DNA of 60,817 nucleotides from an uncultured Granulosicoccaceae bacterium. GTDB lineage: Bacteria > Pseudomonadota > Gammaproteobacteria > Granulosicoccales > Granulosicoccaceae. Each line of letters starts with the position of its first letter. Positions within the stretch are counted from its first letter, which is position 1. The notes under the pieces were generated by a model. It made no database searches, was not told the origin of the DNA, and was given only the letters and a program-made list of their open reading frames with translations. The DNA is taken from positions 1 through 60,817 of the forward strand of contig CAKZUP010000060.1 in the NCBI GenBank assembly GCA_937922945.1, written 5' to 3'. Positions 30,660-40,204 of this stretch are shown here, piece by piece. Both the position numbers and the translations under genes were made by a program.

Positions 30660-30980
30660 ACTGTGGTGCAAACTACTACTTTCAACAATCGTGTACGCCT
30701 GAAACTGTTGTTTCTGCCGTACGTTTCACTAACGAAAAGCAGAACCGTGGTTCTGACTATCACGCTGTATGGTTATGATATCTCGAAAAAATCTGCATAA
30801 TAATGCAGCATCTCAGGCACCTATCATAACTAACTCAACGACACAATTCGCAACCTGTAAAATAACGCTCTTGGCACTGTAACAACGCTATTTCGCGTAA
30901 ATAAGTTAGCGTAAACAAGCTGTTGCAACCATTCGCAAGATAATCACGTCAGAGAAGACCGCCAATGATGCGTGAGCCCA
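30660..30980. other. 321-bp spacer between tRNA-Arg and tRNA-His
   Basis: No gene is visible. It contains a candidate terminator (next entry) and a perfect 7-bp inverted repeat CAGAACC/GGTTCTG at 30740-30755, followed on the minus strand by CTTTTC. The AT content appears higher than in the flanking genes. Confidence 0.5.
30786..30808 (-). terminator. Candidate terminator after tRNA-Arg
   Basis: CTGCAT-tetraloop-ATGCAG (30793-30808) is followed on the minus strand by A and six uridines (30791-30786). The stem is short and half A-U, so efficiency is uncertain. It suggests that tRNA-Arg and tRNA-His are separate transcripts. Confidence 0.5.
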
Positions 30981-31057
30981 TGGCGCGCCCGGCAGGATTC
31001 GAACCTGCTACCCTCGGCTTAGAAGGCCGATGCTCTATCCAAATGAGCTACGGGCGC
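30981..31057 (-). tRNA. tRNA-Arg (UCU)
   Basis: A 77-base cloverleaf with encoded CCA. Acceptor GCGCCCG pairs with CGGGCGC; the anticodon loop CTTCTAA gives TCT, reading AGA and AGG. Confidence 0.97.
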
Positions 31058-31204
31058 TTAATTGGACCCGCCACCTGCGATAACTGATTATTTGCCTTAA
31101 AACAGGTTTGCTTAAAAGCGGTTTTGCCCCACAGTTATGTTTCAACCGTTATGCGTAAGCCGCTGCGCCTGCCATGACGCGTGTCTATCACTGTGGAGGA
31201 TAAT

Positions 31205-31281
<77 letters not shown>

Positions 31282-31436
31282 ATACTGCCCAACACAGCCC
31301 GAGAAGTATACTCATGGCAACCTCAAGCCGCAACCGAATTATCGAATATTTCGACAACTGGTTAATTTAATTTCCCTACTCACGTATTCCACCGCTTCGA
31401 ATTCAACCCCTCCGAATTCGACGACCCGCAGCAACT

Positions 31437-31871
31437 TCAATAAGGCGGTCGGCCCTTATGCAACCGATACCAGCCCATCCCAGAGCGATAGACGTACCAG
31501 ACGAAGACAGCGGCCATCATCAAAAAAAACGCTACTCCCAGCACGGCAGGCAATATGGACTCTGAGACACCGCCATCACTACGAGCTGATATGGCCGACA
31601 CCAAGGCAATGCCAAAGACGGAAAACGCTATGGCCGATACACACAAGGTTACCCAGATTGTCTTTATTTGCCATGCATAGTGGGAATACAACCAGTGCCC
31701 TTTCACCTTACTCCGTTTCAAGTAACACAGGACAACCGCAACAAAAACCAATGGTGTGAAAACAACGCCAAACAGCATAAGTGCATAACAAACCGTTGCA
31801 ATGTCTTTGCCCTCCTCAAGATAAAGAGGAACAGGAGTTACACTGTCTTTTTGCTCATCCAAACGGATCAA
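31437..31871 (-). CDS. Small membrane protein, DUF4870-like
   Basis: This 144-residue protein has three hydrophobic stretches: about residues 28-50 (ALMLFGVVFTPLVFVAVVLC), 72-92 and 104-127. The sequence SHYAWQIKTIW before the second one resembles the HxxWQIRTFW motif of small DUF4870 / COG3671 membrane proteins of unknown function. The start is TTG (31871, or the TTG three codons later, nine bases after AGG), as no ATG precedes the first helix. It begins 20 bp after iscX, so it is likely the last gene of the isc transcript, but nothing ties it to iron-sulfur work. Confidence 0.7.
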   Translation of the reverse strand: MIRLDEQKDSVTPVPLYLEEGKDIATVCYALMLFGVVFTPLVFVAVVLCYLKRSKVKGHWLYSHYAWQIKTIWVTLCVSAIAFSVFGIALVSAISARSDGGVSESILPAVLGVAFFLMMAAVFVWYVYRSGMGWYRLHKGRPPY

Positions 31872-31891
31872 ACCTTAAGCGCGTTATCGAA

Positions 31892-32086
31892 CTAATCTTT
31901 TTCTTCTATCCAATTCATCTGAATGGACTCAAGAATTTTCTCGGAAGATTTATCCGGCTCATCGTCAAAGCCGTCTAACGCCATGACCCATGCGTGTAGA
32001 TCGGTAAAGCGGATATATTGCGGATCGACATCTGGATGAGCATCAACCAGTTCGATAGCAATATCGAGAGTGTCTGTCCATTTCAT
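31892..32086 (-). CDS. iscX: Isc accessory protein IscX
   Basis: IscX is a small acidic protein that binds IscS and iron and tunes cluster assembly. The 64-residue product has the family pattern MKWTDTLDIAIELVDAHPDV, then FTDLHAWVMALDGFDD. Its start codon overlaps the fdx stop as TGATG, so it is translationally coupled. This is the standard end of the isc operon. Confidence 0.95.
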   Translation of the reverse strand: MKWTDTLDIAIELVDAHPDVDPQYIRFTDLHAWVMALDGFDDEPDKSSEKILESIQMNWIEEKD

Positions 32087-32424
32087 CAGTGATTCTCCGA
32101 AACCATATTAATTGTGTACTTGGGAATTTCGATCACCAAGTCGGCATCTTCAACAATCGCCTGACAACTCAAGCGCGAATCAGGATCGAGCCCCCACGCT
32201 TTATCCAGGTAATCTTCTTCTAATTCATCTGCTTCTTCCAATGAATCCATCCCCTCACGCACATGTACGTGGCAGGTCGTGCACGCGCAGGATTTTTCGC
32301 AAGCGTGCTCTATATGAACATGGTTACGGAGTAACGCATCGCAAACAGACACACCGGAATCGACGGTGAAACTCGTGCCATCCGGACAAAGTTCTGGATG
32401 AGGCATAACTGTGATCGTAGGCAT
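32086..32424 (-). CDS. fdx: Isc-type [2Fe-2S] ferredoxin
   Basis: This adrenodoxin-type ferredoxin supplies electrons for cluster assembly. The cluster cysteines are in HACEKSCACTTCHVHV (about residues 41-50) and DSRLSCQAI (near 87). The 112-residue length is that of Isc Fdx. It is 68 bp after hscA and overlaps iscX by one base. Confidence 0.96.
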   Translation of the reverse strand: MPTITVMPHPELCPDGTSFTVDSGVSVCDALLRNHVHIEHACEKSCACTTCHVHVREGMDSLEEADELEEDYLDKAWGLDPDSRLSCQAIVEDADLVIEIPKYTINMVSENH

Positions 32425-32492
32425 TTAACTGATCTCGTTGATCGTAAGGTTAGTATTAGGATTGTGCATTCAAATAAGCGTTTGTGGTTGCG

Positions 32493-34406
32493 TCAACTGT
32501 TGTTTTCGGTGACATCGTTGCTGGTGACCAACGTGCGCTCTAGATCCTCAAGCTCCTGACCGGCCATTAATTGCTTTACACTCGCGTTCATACGGCGTTC
32601 GACAAACGCACTACTGCCGTGTTCAAGTTTTTCTATCGCTTGCTTGATAGCATCGGTATTGTCTTGCTCTAGAGTCAGTTTCAAAGCATCCACCAGCCCG
32701 TCGACTGCTACGCGCTCCGAATCAGACAAATGCTGATCACCATCAGATTGCAGCGCACTGGTAATCGCTTCTACCACGCGAGCACCTTCAACCTTTTGTT
32801 CTGCAAGTGCACGCTTATGCACATCATCGCTGGCATGCTCCATAGAAGCACGCAACATGGCCTCTATCTCGCCATCGCTCAGGCCGTAAGACGGTTTAAC
32901 ATCAATACTGGCAACCACACCTGATTCTTTCTCTAACGCGCTAACAGTTAGCAAGCCGTCTGCATCGACCTGAAACAGAACCTGAATTCTGCATGCGCCT
33001 GCTGTTCGCGCCGGAATATCCCGCAATTCAAATCGTGCCAGCGATCGGCAATCGTCAACCAACTCCCTCTCTCCCTGCACCACATGCAAAGCCATGGCAG
33101 TCTGTCCGTCTTTATAGGTGGTAAATTCCTGCGCTCGCGCAATGGGGATAGTGGTATTGCGAGGCACAATTTTCTCCACAAGGCCACCCATGGTTTCAAG
33201 GCCCAACGACAAAGGGATGACATCGAGCAATAATAAATCGCTGTCCGGCTTATTACCGGCAAGCACATCGGCCTGAATGGCCGCACCAATAGCAACCACT
33301 TGATCGGGATCGATATCGGTCAGCACCGGCTGATTAAAAAACTCACCGATTTTTTCACGCACCATGGGAACTCGCGTGGATCCACCAACCATCACCACTG
33401 CCTGCACATCGTCTTTGCTAACGCCGGCGTCACGTAACACCTGTCTACACGGGGCCAGTGTTTTTTTGATCATCGGCTCTACGAGCGCATTGAATTCTTC
33501 GATCGAAAGCGAGCCGTCATATTGAACATCGTGAATTTTCTCGCTATAAGCGACAGTACTGGCATTGGAGAGTTGCTCTTTTAACGAGCGAGCCAAACGT
33601 AAAAGCAAGCGTCCGGCACCGGGATCGCTTGGCGCATCTACTTTCGCTTTTTTCAAAAGCCATTCGGCAACGACGTTATCAATATCATCGCCACCCAGCT
33701 CAGTATTACCGGCAGTGGCTAATACCTCAAAAACACCACGCTGCATCTTGAGCAGCGATATATCGAACGTGCCACCACCAAGATCGTAGATAGCCACTAC
33801 CCCGTCGGTTCCACTATCAAGCCCGTAGGCAACCGCCGCCGCCGTTGGCTCATTCAGCAAACGTAGAACATGGATACCGGACAATGCAGCAGCGTCCTTG
33901 GTTGCTTGTCGCTGGGCATCGTCGAAATACGCTGGCACGGTTATAACAGCGCCAACCAAATCCCCTCCGAGCGTTTGTTCAGCCGTTGAACGCAACGCCG
34001 ATAACACCGCCGCAGAAACATCAATGGCGGTTTTATTGCCTGCCGCCGTTTTAAACGCGGGCAGCGAGCCGCTGTCCAAATCAAAATTATAGTGATCAAA
34101 CAACCAAGAGGATTCGACATCAGATACACCTTTGCCCATCAAACGTTTTGCCGATCGAATGGTGTTATGCGGATCGCTGGCCGCTTGTTCTTGTGCAACT
34201 GCGCCGATTACAGGTGAGCTTGATTCGGTGTAGTGCACAACAGATGGGATGGTCCACTCACCGTTCTCATCTTTCAATACAGAAGCGGAACCGCTGATCA
34301 CTGACGCCACCAACGAGTTAGTGGTGCCAAGATCAATGCCAACGGCCAGACGCCGCTGATGCGGTGCCTGAGACTGCCCTGGTTCAGATATTTGCAGCAA
34401 TGCCAT
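32493..34406 (-). CDS. hscA: Fe-S assembly Hsp70 chaperone HscA
   Basis: HscA is a specialised Hsp70 that, with HscB, releases clusters from IscU to target proteins. The ATPase domain starts GIDLGTTNSLVAS at residue 23 and has the phosphate loop IYDLGGGTFDISLL and the adenosine motif VVMVGGSTRVPMV. The substrate domain follows from about residue 395. Length 637 is a little above the 616 of E. coli, with a short C-terminal extension. It lies 96 bp downstream of hscB. Confidence 0.96.
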   Translation of the reverse strand: MALLQISEPGQSQAPHQRRLAVGIDLGTTNSLVASVISGSASVLKDENGEWTIPSVVHYTESSSPVIGAVAQEQAASDPHNTIRSAKRLMGKGVSDVESSWLFDHYNFDLDSGSLPAFKTAAGNKTAIDVSAAVLSALRSTAEQTLGGDLVGAVITVPAYFDDAQRQATKDAAALSGIHVLRLLNEPTAAAVAYGLDSGTDGVVAIYDLGGGTFDISLLKMQRGVFEVLATAGNTELGGDDIDNVVAEWLLKKAKVDAPSDPGAGRLLLRLARSLKEQLSNASTVAYSEKIHDVQYDGSLSIEEFNALVEPMIKKTLAPCRQVLRDAGVSKDDVQAVVMVGGSTRVPMVREKIGEFFNQPVLTDIDPDQVVAIGAAIQADVLAGNKPDSDLLLLDVIPLSLGLETMGGLVEKIVPRNTTIPIARAQEFTTYKDGQTAMALHVVQGERELVDDCRSLARFELRDIPARTAGACRIQVLFQVDADGLLTVSALEKESGVVASIDVKPSYGLSDGEIEAMLRASMEHASDDVHKRALAEQKVEGARVVEAITSALQSDGDQHLSDSERVAVDGLVDALKLTLEQDNTDAIKQAIEKLEHGSSAFVERRMNASVKQLMAGQELEDLERTLVTSNDVTENNS

Positions 34407-34502
34407 TGTTGATTAACCTGTGAGTTAGAACCTTTTGTTTATAAAATATGTGTTTATAAAAACCAGCGCTGATAGAACCAGCTGTATGTACAACGTTTAA
34501 GA

Positions 34503-35042
34503 TCAATGCGCATCATCCAATCGAGCTTCCTGCGATTGCACTTCAGACGCCAGTTTTTCCAGGAATTGCCATTGCCTGACCACGGTTCGCGCCCTCACCC
34601 AGTCTTCCTGTTGCGCAGCTTCTCGGAATTCATCTGCACTGCTTGTACGCCCGGCGTTTAGCTGAGCAGCTATTTTATCCAAAGCAACGTATGGATCTGT
34701 CGCATCTGGCGCATCTGCCAATGCCTCACGGAGCTCCATTTGCTCCATCAGAAACATTGGCGACATTTGTGTATCGGTTTCTTCATCGAGCGTAATTCCG
34801 TTTAGCGTTAACAGATAAGACGCACGCTTAAGCGGTGAACACAGTGTTTGGTAGGCCTCGTTAACAAAGCTTGCGGCCTGCATCGACCAGCGCTTCTCAG
34901 CATCAGCGGCGGCAGCGAACTTATCCGGGTGCAAATAGCGCTGTAGAGATCGAAATCGGGTATCGAGCTGGTCTTGCAGCACATCGAACTGAACAGGTAA
35001 TTCGAAAAGCTCGAAGTAATTATTGGAAAAATCTACCTGCAT
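34503..35042 (-). CDS. hscB: Fe-S assembly J-domain co-chaperone HscB
   Basis: HscB brings IscU to HscA and stimulates its ATPase. The N-terminal J domain starts NYFELFELPVQFDVLQDQLD and carries the HPD motif in YLHPDKF. The C-terminal three-helix domain (EQMELREAL and following) binds IscU. Length 179 is normal. A 396-bp spacer with a strong stem-loop separates it from iscA, wider than in most isc operons. Confidence 0.95.
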   Translation of the reverse strand: MQVDFSNNYFELFELPVQFDVLQDQLDTRFRSLQRYLHPDKFAAAADAEKRWSMQAASFVNEAYQTLCSPLKRASYLLTLNGITLDEETDTQMSPMFLMEQMELREALADAPDATDPYVALDKIAAQLNAGRTSSADEFREAAQQEDWVRARTVVRQWQFLEKLASEVQSQEARLDDAH

Positions 35043-35438
35043 TACCGTGACAACTATTTATTTGCTTGATTTAAATTAATAATCGGACGTTAACAAGACA
35101 GTGCGTTAACAACCAAATTACGATGCTATTGGCAATGGTGTAACGGCTAACGGCCCGAACACGGGCCGTTAACTGACATATTCAACGCCACATAATTCAC
35201 TCGTGAAGTGCATTGACACGCGAGGTGTATAAACCCATGAAGCATGTGAATATAAGCGTAAAACTAGTACGACAAACTGAACATTAAAAACTAAAACAAA
35301 ACCTAAACCAGTAATGCTTTAACGCTAGCGGGCGGCAAATCTGCAACTGAGGTTTCTCTATCTTTCTATACCTAAGTGCTCTATGCCTACGTTGCTTATA
35401 CCAAGTTGCTCTGTACCAACATGCTCTGTACCAACGTG
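35043..35438. other. 396-bp spacer between iscA and hscB with a strong stem-loop
   Basis: No gene is visible. A perfect 10-bp GC-rich stem with a four-base loop (TAACGGCCCG-AACA-CGGGCCGTTA, 35148-35171) lies about 100 bp before hscB. It has no uridine run, so it is more likely an RNA processing or stability element that lowers or protects one half of the isc message. Tandem repeats fill 35370-35444 (separate entry). Confidence 0.6.
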
Positions 35439-35444
35439 CTAAAT
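35370..35444. repeat. Five degenerate 15-bp tandem repeats at the 3' end of iscA
   Basis: Units start every 15 bp from 35370: ACCTAAGTGCTCTAT, GCCTACGTTGCTTAT, ACCAAGTTGCTCTGT, ACCAACATGCTCTGT, ACCAACGTGCTAAAT. The last unit covers the iscA stop codon. Units 3 and 4 are nearly identical, and the outer ones have drifted. Confidence 0.8.
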
Positions 35445-35762
35445 ATTAAAGCTCTCACCACAACCGCACTCATCTTTCACGTTAGGGTTATTGAATTGAA
35501 ACCCTTCGTTCAAGCCTTCCTTGGCAAAATCGAGTTCTGTGCCGTCGAGATAAACCAGGCTTTTCTGATCCACAACCACTTTGATATCGTGGTGTTCGAA
35601 TACAGAATCGTTGGCAGCAACTTCATCGGCAAATTCCAGCACGTACGCCATGCCGGAGCAACCCGTGGTACGAACCGCCAACCGCAAGCCAATGCCTTTA
35701 CCGCGCTTTTCTATATAGCTCCTGACATGATCAGCAGCCCGCTCTGTCATTGTAATGGCCAT
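35439..35762 (-). CDS. iscA: Iron-sulfur carrier IscA
   Basis: IscA is an A-type carrier that passes iron or clusters to apoproteins. The three conserved cysteines are present: [13 protein letters not shown] near residue 35 and DECGCGESF near the C-terminus. The 107-residue length is standard. The stop codon sits in the first units (in transcription order) of a 15-bp tandem repeat. It lies 34 bp downstream of iscU. Confidence 0.96.
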   Translation of the reverse strand: MAITMTERAADHVRSYIEKRGKGIGLRLAVRTTGCSGMAYVLEFADEVAANDSVFEHHDIKVVVDQKSLVYLDGTELDFAKEGLNEGFQFNNPNVKDECGCGESFNI

Positions 35763-35796
35763 AAACTACCCTCGAACTTCTTTTTACCAACTCAAC

Positions 35797-36198
35797 TTAT
35801 GCGCTGGCTTTTTGCTGCTCTTCACGCTTTGCTTTGATATCAGCCAATGCTGCTGCAATAGCATCTTCAGCCAAAACCGAGCAGTGAATTTTCACAGGTG
35901 GCAAGGCCAGCTCTTCGACAATTTCCGCGTTCTTTATTGCGGCAACTTCTTCTAGTGTTTTGCCTTTCACCATCTCTGTTACCAACGATGAAGAAGCGAT
36001 AGCAGAACCACAACCATACGTCTTGAACTTTGCGTCTTCTACAACGCCATCGTCAGATACTTTGATTTGCAGACGCATAACATCGCCACACGCAGGTGCG
36101 CCAACCATGCCGGTGCCCACATTAGGGTCATCTTTGTCTAGCACGCCAACGTTGCGTGGGTTTTCGTAATGATCGAGTACTTTGTCGCTGTATGCCAT
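35797..36198 (-). CDS. iscU: Iron-sulfur scaffold IscU
   Basis: IscU is the scaffold on which IscS sulfur and iron are joined. The protein starts MAYSDKVLDHYENPRNVG, and the cluster ligands lie in GAPACGDVM, YGCGSAIASSS and LPPVKIHCSVLAED. The LPPVK motif is the HscA binding site. I placed the start at 36198, after an AGGAG ribosome site, giving 133 residues; the frame stays open 31 codons further upstream but that part does not match the family. Confidence 0.96.
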   Translation of the reverse strand: MAYSDKVLDHYENPRNVGVLDKDDPNVGTGMVGAPACGDVMRLQIKVSDDGVVEDAKFKTYGCGSAIASSSLVTEMVKGKTLEEVAAIKNAEIVEELALPPVKIHCSVLAEDAIAAALADIKAKREEQQKASA

Positions 36199-36470
36199 TT
36201 GTGTCTCCTGAACTTCCTGAATAGTATTAGCGGTGGCTTCTATGCCGAAATGATCGCTAATGCAAAATAACTTCTCAATTTCGTGTAACAAGTCGTTCTG
36301 TTACCCGGTGTTTGCAGCCAACGCCTTTCGCTGGCTGTCTTACCTGCCGAACTTGCCGACTTATTGCTTGCCGAACTACCTGCCAAACTTCCTGAACAAA
36401 TTCACACTACCAGAAAGCATCTGTGCGACAGGTAGCAATATTGTACTGGAAAGCCTTTCGCTCCCAGTAC
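36199..36470. repeat. iscS-iscU spacer with degenerate short repeats
   Basis: This 272-bp spacer is long for an isc operon. Between 36341 and 36400, variants of CTGCCGAACTT recur (at 36343, 36352, 36368 and 36380) at irregular 9-16 bp steps, similar in style to the cleaner repeat after iscA. No gene or terminator is visible. Confidence 0.45.
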
Positions 36471-37694
36471 TTAGTGGTGCGCCCACTCAACAGAATCGAG
36501 ATCGACACCATCTTTGAACATATCCCATAATGGTGACAGCTCACGTAGTTTTTCAACCGCCTCACGTACCTTTTTGATCGTAAAATCGACTTCTTCTTCT
36601 GTTGAAAAACGCCCCATGGTAAACCGGATTGAGCTGTGAGCCAGTTCATCGTTTCGACCAATTGCACGCAACACGTAAGAGGGCTCCAGGCTGGCACTGG
36701 TGCAGGCAGATCCGCTTGAAACAGCGATATCTTTGAGCGACATAATCAAGCTCTCGCCCTCAACAAAGTTGAAGCTGATGTTCAGGTTGCCCGGAATACG
36801 TTGCTCGAGATCTCCGTTCAGGTAAATCTCTTCCATGTCTTTAACGCCGTCCCATAAGCGATCGCGAAGCGCACGCATTCGCTCATTTTCGGCAGCCATT
36901 TCTTCTCTTGCTATACGGAACGCTTCTCCCATACCAACAATTTGATGGGTAGGCAATGTGCCAGAGCGCATGCCTCGTTCATGTCCACCACCGTGAATTT
37001 GCGCTTCTAGCCGAACACGAGGCTTACGACGAACATAGAGTGCACCGATGCCTTTAGGGCCATAGACTTTGTGAGCACACAATGACATGAGATCGACGTT
37101 CATTTCATCGACATCTATTGCTACTTTGCCTGGGCTTTGTGCCGCGTCGACATGGAAAATAATGCCTTTTTCTCGGGTAATTGCACCAATTGCCTGGATA
37201 TCCTGAATCACACCGATTTCGTTATTCACATGCATGATGGACACAACGGTGGTGTCTTCACGAATTTCTTTTTTGAAGGCTTCCAGATCGAGCAGCCCGT
37301 TTTCAAGCGGGTCCATGTAGGTGACTTCAAAGCCATCACGTTCCAGCTGTCGACAAGTATCGAGTACGGCTTTGTGCTCGGTCTTCATGGTGATGATGTG
37401 TTTGCCCTTCTTCTGGTTAAACAACGCTGCGCCTTTAATGGCCAGGTTGTTTGACTCAGTCGCGCCAGATGTCCACACAATTTCCTTGGGTACAGCGCCG
37501 AGTAGCTCTGCAACATTGCGGCGTGCCTCTTCTACCGCTTCTTCAGCGCGCCAACCAAACGGGTGAGAGCGGGATGCCGGATTCCCGAAATTACCTTGCA
37601 TGGTAAGACATTCCGCCATGCTTTTTGCAACCCGCTCATCGACCGGCGTGGTTGCGGAGTAATCAAGATAAATGGGTATATTCAATGAACTCAC
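36471..37694 (-). CDS. iscS: Cysteine desulfurase IscS
   Basis: IscS takes sulfur from cysteine with PLP and supplies it to IscU, TusA and ThiI. The fold-type I signature is clear: [14 protein letters not shown] at the start, [27 protein letters not shown], and the PLP lysine in [20 protein letters not shown]. The mobile-loop catalytic cysteine is in [19 protein letters not shown]. Length 407 is standard. It lies 155 bp after iscR. Confidence 0.97.
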   Translation of the reverse strand: MSSLNIPIYLDYSATTPVDERVAKSMAECLTMQGNFGNPASRSHPFGWRAEEAVEEARRNVAELLGAVPKEIVWTSGATESNNLAIKGAALFNQKKGKHIITMKTEHKAVLDTCRQLERDGFEVTYMDPLENGLLDLEAFKKEIREDTTVVSIMHVNNEIGVIQDIQAIGAITREKGIIFHVDAAQSPGKVAIDVDEMNVDLMSLCAHKVYGPKGIGALYVRRKPRVRLEAQIHGGGHERGMRSGTLPTHQIVGMGEAFRIAREEMAAENERMRALRDRLWDGVKDMEEIYLNGDLEQRIPGNLNISFNFVEGESLIMSLKDIAVSSGSACTSASLEPSYVLRAIGRNDELAHSSIRFTMGRFSTEEEVDFTIKKVREAVEKLRELSPLWDMFKDGVDLDSVEWAHH

Positions 37695-37849
37695 TATTGT
37701 CTCTCACCTTTAAACTGTTTGTTTGTTTCGAACCAAACGCTGATTCGAGCATTGTTGCTAATCGTACAATTACTTCTGGGCAGCAACATTTATTGTTTGT
37801 ATTGAATCGTTGAGCCAATCACTTTACCGTGTAAACACGAACGCGTTAA

Positions 37850-38365
37850 TTATGTTCCAACACTTTGTTGAGCTTCGCTGAACTCTGTGCGCTCACGCTG
37901 AATAAGCAGTTGTTCCTTCACTTGCGTGGCCGCCTGATCTTGCCTCATCGACACCGTTTTTACGTTCTGATTGTCAATAAGGTTTTGCAACGATACACCA
38001 CTTAAAAAGTTTTCTATCTGCTCGCTCAGCCCCTCCCACAAATCGTGTGTGAGACACCGACCGTGGCTGTGACAATTCTCTTTCCCGGCGCACTGTGTGG
38101 CGTCGACTGATTCATTCACCGCCATGATAATTTCCGAGATAGCCACTTCATCTAATCCACGAGACACGCGGTATCCGCCACCCGGGCCGCGTGTGCTGGA
38201 AACAAGGCCCTGTTTTCTCAAGCGAGAGAACAATTGCTCCAGATAGGACAGCGATATTTCCTGTCGGGTGGAGATTTCGGCCAACGGTACTGGTCCACTT
38301 TGCGCGTGTAGCGCTAAATCGAGCATTGCAGTAACCGCGTAACGGCCTTTAGTGGTCAATTTCAT
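37850..38365 (-). CDS. iscR: Iron-sulfur cluster regulator IscR
   Basis: IscR is an Rrf2-family repressor that carries a [2Fe-2S] cluster and shuts down the isc operon when clusters are plentiful. The winged helix starts [20 protein letters not shown]. The cluster ligands are the three cysteines in [13 protein letters not shown] (from residue 92) and the histidine three residues later. Length 171 is near the usual 162. It is the first gene of the operon, and an IscR box overlaps its promoter. Confidence 0.96.
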   Translation of the reverse strand: MKLTTKGRYAVTAMLDLALHAQSGPVPLAEISTRQEISLSYLEQLFSRLRKQGLVSSTRGPGGGYRVSRGLDEVAISEIIMAVNESVDATQCAGKENCHSHGRCLTHDLWEGLSEQIENFLSGVSLQNLIDNQNVKTVSMRQDQAATQVKEQLLIQRERTEFSEAQQSVGT

Positions 38366-38399
38366 TTGAAATCACCCTCATATTTTTTCTTATTTTGCC

Positions 38400-38425
38400 A
38401 TTTTCCGACTAAATTAGTCAAGTAT
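38400..38425 (-). promoter_or_regulatory. Type 1 IscR binding site overlapping the iscR promoter
   Basis: The minus strand reads ATACTTGACTAATTTAGTCG followed by GAAAAT. This matches the known type 1 IscR consensus (ATAsyyGACTrwwwyAGTCrrsTAT) almost throughout, with the palindromic core GACTAATTTAGTC. The TTGACT inside it can serve as the -35 box, with CAAAAT 18 bases further as a -10 box. Cluster-bound IscR would therefore block the promoter, as in E. coli. It lies 35 bp before the iscR start. Confidence 0.85.
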
Positions 38426-38443
38426 TATTGAGACGCTCTTTCG

Positions 38444-39178
38444 TCAGGAATTCTGCGTGCCAGTGCGCCCCATGGCACCAGCTTGCTCGGCTCGAAGGGC
38501 TGCAAGTTCGAGTCGCAATTCTGCGATTTCCTGTTGTAATTCAGATAGGCTGGGCTCGTTGCTGTCTTCATCAACATCAGCTACCGCATAGGCATCGAAC
38601 ACTGGTTTGACAGTTGTTTCGGCCGAACCGTGGGAGACCATTTCAAGACACCGGGCGTTCTCGTCTTTGCATCGGACCACTTTGCCCGGAACACCAACAA
38701 CTGTGGCGCCCTCCGGCACTGCTTCCAAAACCACTGCGTTGGAACCAATGCGTGCGTCGTCACCGACGATAAACGGGCCCAAAATTTTCGCTCCGGCACC
38801 GACCACAACACGGTTACCCAGGGTTGGGTGGCGCTTGCCCTTATTTAACGTGCGGCCACCCAGGGTTACGCCTTGATACAGCGTGACATCGTCGCCGATC
38901 TCGGCCGTTTCCCCAATAACCACACCGGTACCATGATCAACGAAAAAGCGTCGTCCGATTCGTGCTCCAGGGTGGATTTCAATACCAGTGAGCCAGCGTG
39001 AAATATTGCCTATGAAACGCGCTGGCCAGCGCAATTGACGCTGCCAAAGCCAATGATTCATGCGATGAAACAGCAACGCATGCACCCCCGAATAACAGGT
39101 GAGCACATCGAACAGATTGCGTGCCGCCGGGTCGCGCTCAAACACACACGCGACATCTTCTTTGATCAGTTGCCACAT
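38444..39178 (-). CDS. cysE: Serine O-acetyltransferase CysE
   Basis: CysE makes O-acetylserine, the precursor to cysteine. The left-handed beta-helix repeats start at [20 protein letters not shown], with the catalytic histidine in [12 protein letters not shown] and GKRHPTLGN further on. The 244-residue protein has the shorter N-terminal domain found in iscR-linked CysE. Its C-terminal 35 residues ([20 protein letters not shown]) form a short coiled coil, where the normal tail would bind CysK. The position just upstream of iscR suggests cysteine supply for cluster assembly. Confidence 0.95.
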   Translation of the reverse strand: MWQLIKEDVACVFERDPAARNLFDVLTCYSGVHALLFHRMNHWLWQRQLRWPARFIGNISRWLTGIEIHPGARIGRRFFVDHGTGVVIGETAEIGDDVTLYQGVTLGGRTLNKGKRHPTLGNRVVVGAGAKILGPFIVGDDARIGSNAVVLEAVPEGATVVGVPGKVVRCKDENARCLEMVSHGSAETTVKPVFDAYAVADVDEDSNEPSLSELQQEIAELRLELAALRAEQAGAMGRTGTQNS

Positions 39179-39250
39179 AATGAACTCACGAGAGGATTTT
39201 AATTCCGATAAGAATACTGGGTTATTATACGACTAAGCAGTATGTTTGGG

Positions 39251-40045
39251 TCAAGGCTCACGTTTATTGCGAGGAAAGGGTTTTTCCGTGGCGGACAAAA
39301 TACCGCGAAGGATATTTAACTCTGACGCCTTTGGCCGATTCCGCTCAAAATAACGCCGAACACGGCGCATCAGATGGCGCGGGTTATCCGGATCGAGAAA
39401 TCCTGTATTCAGCATGACGCGCTGCAAATGCTCGTAAAAGTGCTGCATGGCTTCACCGCTTGCCGTCGGGTCTTGATCTTCGGTATCCGCCTTTGCTGGT
39501 TTGCCATTATCCAAGGCCATGATACTCACGCGATTTGACGCCTGGGCACATTCATAGGCCACCACCTGCACAGCAGCACCCAGATTCAAAGAACTAAATT
39601 CCGGGTTGCACGGAATACGCAATAATCGCGTACAGCGGTCCATTTCCTCATTGCTCAAGCCCGAGCGCTCACGACCAAATACCATAGCCGTTTTGCCATA
39701 AGCATCAGCATCAGGACCCGCATTCAGTTTTTCTTGTGCCCACTCTTCAGCGACTTCACGACACGACATTACAGGTACTGCCAGATGACGATCGCGGGCG
39801 CTGGTACCAATAACAGCCTGACAATCGGCTACCGCATCATCAAGCGAATCGAAACGCATGGCAGCTTTTAACAACCCATCTGCGCCAGAAGATCTTGCGA
39901 AAGCATCCTTGGTTAAGTGAGCACAGCAATCAACGAGTCGCAGCTCGTTAAAGCCCATGTTTTTCATTGCGCGTGCCGCAGCACCAATGTTGCCCGAATG
40001 GGTTGTTCCCACCAAAACAAATGTTATGTCTGAATTCATCTCCAC
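39251..40045 (-). CDS. trmJ: tRNA (cytidine/uridine-2'-O-)-methyltransferase TrmJ
   Basis: TrmJ methylates the ribose at tRNA position 32. It is a SPOUT-fold enzyme; the N-terminus FVLVGTTHSGNIGAAARAMK and the knot region MVFGRERSGLSNEEM followed by IPCNPEFSSLNLGAAVQVV are diagnostic. Length 264 is near the 246 of E. coli. The annotated start is a GTG at 40045; an ATG two codons in (40039) is an equal choice. The trmJ-cysE-iscR order is conserved in Pseudomonas and relatives. Confidence 0.94.
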   Translation of the reverse strand: MEMNSDITFVLVGTTHSGNIGAAARAMKNMGFNELRLVDCCAHLTKDAFARSSGADGLLKAAMRFDSLDDAVADCQAVIGTSARDRHLAVPVMSCREVAEEWAQEKLNAGPDADAYGKTAMVFGRERSGLSNEEMDRCTRLLRIPCNPEFSSLNLGAAVQVVAYECAQASNRVSIMALDNGKPAKADTEDQDPTASGEAMQHFYEHLQRVMLNTGFLDPDNPRHLMRRVRRYFERNRPKASELNILRGILSATEKPFPRNKREP

Positions 40046-40204
40046 ATTCTAACCAAGTGGCGTAATCGTGACAGCAGCACTTTCAATCAATGGTGATAAA
40101 ACGAACGACGATAAGCGCACAACCCGCGGAGTCAGGCTCAGGCAATCGGGCGGCGAAACTGAATTCGCTTTACAATACCCCACCCCCAAAACGATGACAC
40201 ACTC

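Noticed and set aside
30740..30755. Perfect inverted repeat CAGAACC/GGTTCTG taken as a terminator
   Set aside because: The stem is good but there is no loop of at least three bases in the perfect pairing, and the uridine run is only four long.
35376..35837. 153-codon plus-strand frame across iscA and its repeat
   Set aside because: It is antisense to iscA and begins in the tandem repeat; there is no ribosome site and no known domain.
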